The translations under genes and the position numbers were made by a program. Of a DNA stretch of 14,857 nucleotides, positions 8,396 to 13,710 are shown piece after piece. The notes beneath the pieces are model-generated. The model saw only the letters and a list, made by a program, of their open reading frames with translations, had not been told where the DNA came from and did not search any database. Numbering within the stretch: position 1 is the first letter of the stretch; every line of letters starts with the position of its first letter. The stretch is from Limnoraphis robusta CS-951 (GTDB lineage: Bacteria > Cyanobacteriota > Cyanobacteriia > Cyanobacteriales > Microcoleaceae), in NCBI RefSeq assembly GCF_000972705.2, contig NZ_LATL02000260.1:1-14857 (forward strand). The letters run 5' to 3'.

Positions 8396-9067
8396 TTAAA
8401 CTTTGTTCTTGCGGTTGCCCATAACAACAAATCCCCCAACTAATAGCGCTACTCCCCCAGCCAGGGCTGCTAAAATTCCCATTGGGAACCCGCCAGATTC
8501 TTGAGTTGTTTCACCCGTTTGTTGAGCGATCGCATCCGACTGAACCAGATTTCCCGTAGTATCGTGGCTATGAGGGATTCCTTGAGCATCGGCTTGAGCA
8601 TGAGTAATATCGGTTTGGGGAGAAGATGTTGGGGCTGGACTAGCGGCTACATCGACGGTTTGGGTTTTGCGGGATTCGGCGTAGAGGGATAAGCTACCCT
8701 GAGTGACTAAATTTTCCCCAACAGACAATCCTTGAGTCACTTCAATCAGTTCACCTTGGGTTGCACCAGTCGTAACCGGAACAGGTTCATAGAAATTTTC
8801 ATACTGCACAAACACAAGCTGTTTACCATCGGAATCAACTAATGCAGTTGTCGGAACCATCACCCCGTTTCCATCTGCTGTAGCTTGTTCGATGGGGGTG
8901 ACAACAATCCCTAACATTGAATCGGTTTCGGGATTAACCTGAACTCGTTCTATCCCGCCTTCGGCTTGAAATTCATCGCCATGTCCCACATGAGCAAACA
9001 CAAGGTTAGGTGTAGCGATCGCTAAACTCACAACCAAAATAGAACTAATCATTGAAAAGGGCTTCAT
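8396..9067 (-). CDS. Short adaptor-like (RND periplasmic adaptor-related) His-containing membrane protein
   Basis: The 223-residue protein has a signal peptide (about 1-25, ending VFA), a His-containing mature start HVGHGDEF, and a region about 38-138 resembling the beta-barrel and membrane-proximal part of RND adaptors (IVVTPIEQ, VPTTALVDSDGKQLVFVQYENFYEPVPVTTG, GLSVGENLVTQGSLSLYAE). A low-complexity linker with HAQADAQGIPHSHD follows. It ends with a C-terminal membrane helix (about 194-216) and the basic tail NRKNKV. Usual adaptors are around 350-500 residues with an N-terminal lipoyl and coiled-coil part; that part is absent here. GAGGAG five bases before the ATG is a good Shine-Dalgarno. 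It precedes the pump gene on the same strand, so it probably partners the pump as a periplasmic metal-binding or linking subunit. Function is inferred. Confidence 0.72.
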   Translation of the reverse strand: MKPFSMISSILVVSLAIATPNLVFAHVGHGDEFQAEGGIERVQVNPETDSMLGIVVTPIEQATADGNGVMVPTTALVDSDGKQLVFVQYENFYEPVPVTTGATQGELIEVTQGLSVGENLVTQGSLSLYAESRKTQTVDVAASPAPTSSPQTDITHAQADAQGIPHSHDTTGNLVQSDAIAQQTGETTQESGGFPMGILAALAGGVALLVGGFVVMGNRKNKV

Positions 9068-9192
9068 ACTATCTCCTCACAAAAATGCAGATTTAACCAA
9101 AATTATCCATAGTGTGCCAAAGAGCAGATGAAATTCAGGTGAAATCCCAGCGAGTTCGATAAAATCAAATTCGTGATTGTTTTTTTGGAACA
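9068..9192. promoter_or_regulatory. Divergent promoter region with an 11-bp-phased direct repeat (candidate RppA/NrsR site)
   Basis: TGAAATTC (9129-9136) and TGAAATCC (9140-9147) form a direct repeat with an 11-nt period, one helical turn, as expected for OmpR/PhoB-family dimers. On the minus strand a GATAAT -10-like hexamer lies near 9105-9110 with no good -35. The repeat lies just upstream of where a -35 would be, which fits an activator-dependent promoter for the adaptor/pump genes. On the plus strand an AT-rich stretch GATAAAAT precedes rppA. Binding is inferred. Confidence 0.5.
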
Positions 9193-9894
9193 ATGCGAAT
9201 TCTGTTAGTTGAAGATGAAACCGATTTGGGATTAGCCATTAAACAAGTCTTAGTGAGTGAAAAATATATCGTCGATTGGGTTACTGATGGTACTCAAGCC
9301 TGGAACTATCTGGAAAGTCAGTGGACAGACTATACAGTAGCGATCTTTGACTGGCTGCTTCCTGGCTTGTCTGGGTTGGAGTTGTGTCAACGTTTGAGAG
9401 TGCATCAAAATCCCTTACCTGTGCTGATGCTAACTGCTTTGGGACAATCGGAAAATCGGGTGAGGGGGCTAGATGCGGGCGCAGATGATTACCTGGTTAA
9501 ACCGTTTGTGATGGAAGAATTGTTAGCGCGGTTGCGGGCGCTTCAGAGGCGATCGCCTCAAATTCAATCTCCTTCCCTCACCATTGGGAGATTCACTCTA
9601 GATTATGCCAATAATTCACTGTGTATTGGGTTAGAAGAACCCTATCAAACAATTCCTTTAACGGTTAAGGAATTTCAAATTATGGCTTATTTAATGCAAA
9701 ACCGCGATCGGATTATCTCAGGGAGTAAAATTCGCTATCAACTTTGGGATCTCAATGAAGAACCCGTGAGCAATGTTGTAGCCGCACAAATGCGATTATT
9801 GAGACGTAAATTCGCTAACTATGGCTGTGATTGTCCCATCGAAACGATTCCCGGTCAAGGCTATCGATTTAATACATCATTGATCGAATTATAG
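9193..9894 (+). CDS. rppA: OmpR-family response regulator, RppA/NrsR-like
   Basis: The 233 residues form an N-terminal receiver domain (about 1-118) and a C-terminal winged-helix DNA-binding domain (about 128-228). Receiver landmarks are all present: acidic pocket E7/D8, phospho-acceptor D53 in IFDWLLPGLSG, T81 and K103 in DDYLVKPF. The DNA-binding part has LTVKEFQIMAYLMQN, EEPVSNVVAAQMRLLRRK and the terminal IPGQGYRF hairpin. From memory it closely resembles Synechocystis RppA/NrsR, which with RppB/NrsS controls a nickel-efflux operon and has also been linked to redox control. Its position divergent from an HME-RND pump repeats that arrangement. It probably activates the pump operon and its own promoter through the repeat at 9129-9147. 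No strong Shine-Dalgarno precedes the ATG. Confidence 0.93.
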   Translation: MRILLVEDETDLGLAIKQVLVSEKYIVDWVTDGTQAWNYLESQWTDYTVAIFDWLLPGLSGLELCQRLRVHQNPLPVLMLTALGQSENRVRGLDAGADDYLVKPFVMEELLARLRALQRRSPQIQSPSLTIGRFTLDYANNSLCIGLEEPYQTIPLTVKEFQIMAYLMQNRDRIISGSKIRYQLWDLNEEPVSNVVAAQMRLLRRKFANYGCDCPIETIPGQGYRFNTSLIEL

Positions 9895-9930
9895 CACTTA
9901 TCATACTGCTGAGGTACAGGACTTTATGCT

Positions 9931-9972
9931 TTTGCCTTTTGCCTTTTGCCTCTTGCCTTTTGCCTCTTGCCT
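9931..9972. repeat. Six tandem heptamers [TC]TTGCCT
   Basis: Six consecutive 7-bp units occupy 9931-9972: three TTTGCCT, then CTTGCCT, TTTGCCT, CTTGCCT. They fill half of the 81-bp gap between rppA and rppB and end three bases before the rppB ATG. This is a typical cyanobacterial short tandemly repeated repetitive sequence. It occupies the place where an rppB Shine-Dalgarno would normally be. Confidence 0.9.
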
Positions 9973-9975
9973 ATT

Positions 9976-11367
9976 ATGAATACTCACAAACTCTTTCGCC
10001 GTAGTCGGACTCGATTAGCACTTTGGTACGCAGTTGTGATGGGAGTGATTTTGAGCCTATTTGGGTTAGGAATGTATCGAGCGCTCATTCAGTCTAACTG
10101 GGATGCTTTGGAACGGGAAATCGAGTCAATTGCCGGAACGCTCCATGATAGTTTAGAACCCATGTTACCTGCTTCTGGAGATCCGGTCGTTATTTTGCAG
10201 CAAATTTTTCCAGAATTATGTCTAGCTGGGCAACTTTGTAACGTCAGCCCGACTCTAATTGAGCGACATACAATCGGCATTAGCGATCGCAATACCTATT
10301 ATATACGATTGTTTGATTATCGAGGAAAACTCCTAGCCTTTTCACCCAATCAACCGTCTGAACTTTCTAACACTTTAAATCCTAGTTCTTGGCAAACGAT
10401 TAATGCTGTCGATGGCACAGGTTATCGTCAATTTACCACGATTCTACACAGTGCTGATGCTCATGTTTCAGAGCAGAATAATACTTCCTGGGGTTATCTA
10501 CAAATTGGGCGCACTTTAGCCTCTTTTGACGCTGAAACAAGACGAATTCAATGGATTTTGTTGATTGGGTTTCCGATGGCTTTAGGCTGGGTTGCGGCTT
10601 CTAGCTGGTGGCTTTCAGGGTTAGCCATGCAACCGATTTATCAGTCTTATCAACAGCAGCAACAATTTACTGCTAATGCAGCCCATGAATTGCGATCGCC
10701 TCTTGCGAGTCTCTTAGCAACAGTAGAAGCCCTCTTACGAGTTCCCCCTTCTGATCTGCAAAATATTAATATGATGTTAGATACAATTGAACGGCAAGGA
10801 CGACGTTTGAGCCACTTAATTTCCGATCTATTATTACTTAGCACTCTCGAACAAAATACATCTTCAAAACCGTTTCAAGTTTGTTGTCTCAATGACCTAA
10901 TTAGTGATTTATCCGAGGAGTTTTTAGAATTGGCTGTTGCCTCAAATATTGAACTTTATAGCACTGTTCCTGAGCATCTAATTTATGTTCTCGGAAACGA
11001 ACAACAACTTTATCGATTAGTCTCTAACTTGATTGCGAATGCGATTAACTATACACCATCAGGAGGATGCGTCAGTATTGATTTAAAACAGTGTGATTCC
11101 ACAGCAATTGTCACCGTAAAAGATACAGGAATTGGAATTCCACCTGCTGAACAATCTCGGATTTTTGAACGCTTTTATCGGGTTAATAGCGATCGTTCGC
11201 GTCAAACGGGCGGAACCGGATTAGGATTAGCCATTGCACAAGCAATTACCCAAGTTCACAAGGGTCAGTTAAGCGTTGAAAGTCTACTGGGCAAGGGGAG
11301 TGTTTTTACATTACAGTTAGCTGTTCCTTCTTTTCAAGCATTTTATAGAGAGAGAAAACAAAATTGA
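9976..11367 (+). CDS. rppB: Sensor histidine kinase, RppB/NrsS-like
   Basis: The 463-residue membrane kinase has TM1 about 15-35, a periplasmic domain about 36-190 and TM2 about 193-215. The HisKA/HATPase core has phospho-acceptor H237 in FTANAAHELRSPLASL, N-box N355 in NLIANAINYTP, D383 in VKDTGIGIP and the GGTGLGLAIA box. The periplasmic domain carries two cysteines, C82 and C88 (ELCLAGQLCN), which could bind metal or form a disulfide. I chose the ATG at 9976; the frame is open from a TTG at 9946, but that stretch is only translated heptamer repeat. It follows rppA by 81 bp on the same strand and is most likely its cognate kinase, sensing divalent metal or redox state on the periplasmic side. 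The NrsS-like role is inferred from the paired regulator and the pump genes. Confidence 0.9.
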   Translation: MNTHKLFRRSRTRLALWYAVVMGVILSLFGLGMYRALIQSNWDALEREIESIAGTLHDSLEPMLPASGDPVVILQQIFPELCLAGQLCNVSPTLIERHTIGISDRNTYYIRLFDYRGKLLAFSPNQPSELSNTLNPSSWQTINAVDGTGYRQFTTILHSADAHVSEQNNTSWGYLQIGRTLASFDAETRRIQWILLIGFPMALGWVAASSWWLSGLAMQPIYQSYQQQQQFTANAAHELRSPLASLLATVEALLRVPPSDLQNINMMLDTIERQGRRLSHLISDLLLLSTLEQNTSSKPFQVCCLNDLISDLSEEFLELAVASNIELYSTVPEHLIYVLGNEQQLYRLVSNLIANAINYTPSGGCVSIDLKQCDSTAIVTVKDTGIGIPPAEQSRIFERFYRVNSDRSRQTGGTGLGLAIAQAITQVHKGQLSVESLLGKGSVFTLQLAVPSFQAFYRERKQN

Positions 11368-11508
11368 ATTGACTCTTTTATTGTCAGCTTCCTAACAAGA
11401 GTATTAAACAATTCACAAAATTAATTTGAGTTTTAAAAGGAAAGGAGTAAATTGTTTGTCAATAGCAAAAATTCTGACAGAACCCACTCCGACGGTTTGA
11501 TTGTCTGT

Positions 11509-11868
11509 TTAAAAAATAGACAACAGCAAACTCACAAGTAACAACCCCAACACCACAAACCAAATTCCATGATTTTTCACCCAATATTTGATCGCTTCCA
11601 AACCTTGAGGAGAAGATTTAACAGGCGAGGGCGGTACAATCGGTTGAGAACGATCATGATACAGCGTGCATTCCTTGGCATAGGGACGTTGAGGAAAATT
11701 GCAGGTATCATCTTCATGGTAAAGACAACTGCTACACAGGTAAGTATCTTCTGTAGCTCGATGCAGGGGGATACCCGGATGACCAAACGCCTTAAGCTGA
11801 AATTTGCAATGGGGACAAGCGATCGCCTGAGAATCAACGGGTTGATGACAACGAGGACATTCTGGCAT
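11509..11868 (-). CDS. Small double zinc-ribbon protein with C-terminal membrane helix
   Basis: 119 residues with eight cysteines in two groups. C4-x2-C7 with C18-x2-C21 is a standard zinc ribbon (MPECPRCHQP, CPHC). C45-x2-C48-x7-C56-x10-C67, ending CTLY, is a second module. A proline-rich linker follows, then a single C-terminal helix about 102-118, so the cysteine part should face the cytosol as a tail-anchored protein. The second module has the same spacing as the cysteine cluster in NblS (residues 387-409). Metal binding (zinc, possibly iron-sulfur) is inferred from cysteine spacing. I do not recognise a named function. It stands alone, opposite in strand to its neighbours, and shares a 121-bp divergent upstream region with the phasin-like gene. 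Confidence 0.8.
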   Translation of the reverse strand: MPECPRCHQPVDSQAIACPHCKFQLKAFGHPGIPLHRATEDTYLCSSCLYHEDDTCNFPQRPYAKECTLYHDRSQPIVPPSPVKSSPQGLEAIKYWVKNHGIWFVVLGLLLVSLLLSIF

Positions 11869-11989
11869 TGTAAATTTTAGATGATGTGTTGGAGAATATC
11901 AAGGCGAAAGATCGCACAATAAAATGTAAGCCAGGACCAATTAAATTTGGCGTCTAATTCACCATTTTAGCCAAACACCAATCAAAACG

Positions 11990-12316
11990 ATGGACAATAA
12001 CAACAACTTACTGAAACAACTGCTAATGCTGGGAATTGGGACAACCTCCCTGGTTGCGGAAAAATTACAGGAAGTCACCGATCAATGGGTCAAAGATGGT
12101 ACTCTCAACTCTGACCAAGCTAAAATCTTTATGGATGACATGATGCAGCGACTCAAACTCGAACAAGGAAACTTTGAGGAACTGCTTCAGCGACAAATGC
12201 GGAACGTGATGCAAGATGTTGGGGTTCCCCGTCAGTCTGAACTTGATGAGTTAAGGGGACGACTAGATCGTTTAGAACGTCAAATTCGGGATTTGGAAAA
12301 TCGTCTTTGGCGTTAG
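11990..12316 (+). CDS. Phasin-like small coiled-coil protein
   Basis: 108 residues, highly charged and almost fully helical, without signal peptide or cysteine. The first half (LLKQLLMLGIGTTSLVAEKLQEVTDQWVKDG) has the amphipathic helix and the GIGTTSLVAEKL pattern of phasin-family proteins. The second half from about residue 80 (SELDELRGRLDRLERQIRDLENRLW) is a leucine-heptad coiled coil suited to oligomerisation. Phasins coat polyhydroxyalkanoate granules, but many cyanobacterial members have no proven link to PHA, and no PHA synthesis genes are in the window. The start is a plain ATG with no clear Shine-Dalgarno. The FKBP gene lies downstream on the same strand, beyond a hairpin and the structured insertion at 12380-12730. 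Confidence 0.65.
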   Translation: MDNNNNLLKQLLMLGIGTTSLVAEKLQEVTDQWVKDGTLNSDQAKIFMDDMMQRLKLEQGNFEELLQRQMRNVMQDVGVPRQSELDELRGRLDRLERQIRDLENRLWR

Positions 12317-12339
12317 GTACCCTCAAGCTGTAAAGTAAA

Positions 12340-12372
12340 AGTCTGGGTTTGTATCTAACGCAGACTGAGGAG
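12340..12372 (+). promoter_or_regulatory. Hairpin plus orphaned Shine-Dalgarno, probably the original FKBP leader
   Basis: AGTCTG (12340-12345) pairs with CAGACT (12361-12366), and inside it GTT (12347-12349) can pair with AAC (12357-12359). GAGGAG (12367-12372) follows at once. No start codon lies at a useful distance. If the structured insertion after 12380 is removed, GAGGAG sits eight bases before the GTG of the FKBP gene. I infer this is the native ribosome-binding site, displaced by about 350 bp. Confidence 0.55.
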
Positions 12373-12380
12373 AGTTAACC

Positions 12381-12649
12381 GTCAGCACCCCGCTCTAAAG
12401 ACACGGGGCATCATGCTTCTCTTTTTAGGTAGCTGACCAGCCTAAGTCCCTTGAGGACTACGTTATCGGTGAGAGTTAACGTTCCTACCCTGAGATGCTT
12501 GCCAGTCGCCGGCTCATGAACCACAGCATTAAACAGTCCTACGAGGGGTAAGACAGTGTGTTGTGGAAAGTACCGACCGATAACATTGGCGAGGCAAACA
12601 TTACCCCAGAAATGGGTGTTGGGGGCAACCATACCCCCATTAATTTTTT
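12381..12649 (+). ncRNA. Candidate HEARO / IscB omega RNA
   Basis: Stems on the plus strand in order: GTCAGC (12381-12386) with GCTGAC (12432-12437), enclosing CCCCG (12388-12392) with CGGGG (12404-12408); AGTCC (12445-12449) with GGACT (12455-12459); ACGTTA (12460-12465) with TAACGT (12477-12482); TACCC (12486-12490) with GGGTA (12546-12550), enclosing ATGCT (12495-12499) with AGCAT (12525-12529); and a final GC-rich terminator. This many consecutive perfect stems is not expected of random intergenic DNA. In IscB systems the omega RNA scaffold takes its guide from the sequence just 5' of the element, here about 12365-12380. No IscB gene follows, so any nuclease partner must act in trans. Confidence 0.65.
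12620..12649 (+). terminator. Intrinsic terminator-like hairpin ending the omega-RNA candidate
   Basis: TGGGGG (12620-12625) pairs with CCCCCA (12634-12639) over an 8-nt loop. ATTAA-type bases and six T (12644-12649) follow on the plus strand. A second, weaker candidate lies just behind it: GCGGTT (12656-12661) with AACCGC (12664-12669) and five T at 12678-12682. Confidence 0.7.
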
Positions 12650-12730
12650 ATACAGGCGGTTTTAACCGCTCGTGTCGTTTTTCCTCCCCGGTCTTTAGAC
12701 ACGGGGCTTCCAAACTCCCGGAGGTTTCTC

Positions 12731-13294
12731 GTGAGAGAAATACTAATTAGCCTGGGTATTGCTGTTGTTTGTGCTTTAACTTTGCTTGTTGCTCAAATTA
12801 CGACGACAGGAAAAGAAGCAACTGCATCAAATATCCCCACGACTCAACAGACTTCGACTCAGAAGGTTACAACGTCCAGTAACCCTCTGTTAACCCAAAG
12901 CATTGCTTCTACAGCCAATGTGATTCTAGCTCAAAATATGGATAGCGAAAAAAATATGGTGACAACTGACTCCGGTTTGCAGTACGAAGACTTGAAGGTG
13001 GGAGACGGTGCATCTCCTCAAAAGGGTCAAACAGTTGTAGTTCATTACACTGGAACTTTAGAAGATGGCACAAAGTTTGACAGTTCCCGCGATCGCGGTC
13101 AGCCGTTTTCGTTTAAAATTGGTGTCGGTCAAGTCATCAAAGGTTGGGATGAAGGCGTCGGTTCGATGAACGTAGGTGGACAACGTAAACTGATCATTCC
13201 CTCTGATTTGGGTTATGGTTCACGCGGCGCGGGTGGTGTGATTCCTCCGGATGCTACCTTGATTTTTGATGTGGAATTGTTGGATATTAAATAA
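12731..13294 (+). CDS. FKBP-type peptidyl-prolyl cis-trans isomerase, membrane-anchored or exported
   Basis: FKBPs speed up cis-trans rotation of proline peptide bonds during protein folding. The 187-residue protein starts with a hydrophobic helix (about 3-22, uncleaved anchor or signal), then a Ser/Thr/Gln-rich linker to about residue 75, and one FKBP domain (about 79-187). The pocket residues match human FKBP12: Y106 in VVHYTGTL, F116/D117 in [10 protein letters not shown]135/I136 and W139 in [10 protein letters not shown]162 in LGYGSRG, and F179 in LIFDVELL. It probably acts in the periplasm or thylakoid lumen. The start is GTG at 12731, with GGAGG (12720-12724) six bases upstream inside the right end of the mobile element. 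The gene is preceded by the element's two terminator-like hairpins, so its expression may be altered. Confidence 0.93.
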   Translation: MREILISLGIAVVCALTLLVAQITTTGKEATASNIPTTQQTSTQKVTTSSNPLLTQSIASTANVILAQNMDSEKNMVTTDSGLQYEDLKVGDGASPQKGQTVVVHYTGTLEDGTKFDSSRDRGQPFSFKIGVGQVIKGWDEGVGSMNVGGQRKLIIPSDLGYGSRGAGGVIPPDATLIFDVELLDIK

Positions 13295-13317
13295 TCGCTT
13301 TTCTGCTTCTAGGAATT

Positions 13318-13383
13318 AGCAGATAGGGGGTGAGGGAGATGATAGATAACTTGTTCACGGTCTCCCCCATCTCCCCATCTGCT
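13318..13383. terminator. Imperfect palindrome downstream of the FKBP gene
   Basis: AGCAGAT (13318-13324) followed by GGGG pairs with CCCCATCTGCT (13373-13383), with one bulged base. Inside, GGGAGATG can pair with CATCTCCC as an alternative. It begins 24 bases behind the FKBP stop codon. It could end transcription or stabilise the mRNA 3' end; there is no strong T-run right after it. The CATCTCCCC-type repeat is common in cyanobacterial intergenic DNA. Confidence 0.45.
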
Positions 13384-13710
13384 GCATATTAAAAGGTCGT
13401 ATTTTAACACCTTAATCCCTGATATTGAGCTGATTGGCTGCAATTTAACCTGTAGTGGTTCGCGGGTGTTTTTACAATGAAAGAGAAGGTTTACTAAGTT
13501 TGGCAGAGGCAGTTGTCAGCGAAGCAGGCTTCCTGCGCCATAAGCCTATGCCTATCTTAAATGTCAAAAGAGGACTCCCGTTAGAGCCTTCGGCTTAACG
13601 GCGAGATGAATTTTGACCAACAAAGAAAACTGAGCGAAGCGAATCCTACATGGCTTGGCATACTTGTGTAGAACAGGCTAATATTGAGATGGGTTTCGCC
13701 AAGAAAAGCA
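13384..13710 (+). promoter_or_regulatory. Structured leader / probable left end of the second TnpB element
   Basis: No gene is visible. Two foldable parts stand out. GCAGG (13524-13528) pairs with CCTGC (13532-13536) around a CTT loop. A longer palindrome at 13563-13617 has outer arms GTCAAAA and TTTTGAC and an inner stem CGTTA-G-AGCC (13579-13588) with GGCTTAACG (13592-13600). The outer right arm runs into GAATTTTGACCAACAAA (13608 onward), which recurs in the leader of the first tnpB. I infer an element end or a regulatory leader; the boundary with chromosomal DNA is not visible. Confidence 0.45.

Larger units (their letters stand above)
12380..12730 (+). mobile_element. Stand-alone HEARO / omega-RNA type IS200-IS605-like element without IscB
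   Basis: Both ends carry almost the same hairpin in direct orientation: 12388-12409 (CCCCG, TCT, AGACA, CGGGGC) and 12686-12707 differ at three of 22 positions. Matching subterminal hairpins at left and right end are the hallmark of IS200/IS605-family elements moved by a Y1 transposase. Between them is a dense series of stems and a terminator, but no credible protein. The right end stops exactly where GTGA begins (12731). From memory, HEARO elements integrate next to ATGA or GTGA. The left boundary is uncertain by a few bases around 12380. The HEARO/IscB assignment rests on structure and insertion site, not on a covariance-model search; an IscB-less relative of another IS200/IS605 group is the alternative. 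Confidence 0.65.

Noticed and set aside
9946..9975. TTG start for the kinase, adding MPLAFCLLPI
   Set aside because: These ten residues are translated heptamer repeat; the ATG at 9976 begins the normal kinase N-terminus.
11453..11545. Short plus-strand frame of about 30 codons beginning TTG after AGGAG
   Set aside because: It is very short, has a rare start, overlaps the end of the opposite-strand zinc-ribbon gene, and has no recognisable content.
12411..12632. A 73-codon open frame on the minus strand (MVAPNTHFWGNV...)
   Set aside because: It lies wholly inside the densely folded RNA candidate, has no recognisable domain, and its sequence is explained by the stems on the plus strand. I considered a tnpB C-terminal remnant but found no RuvC or zinc-finger motif.
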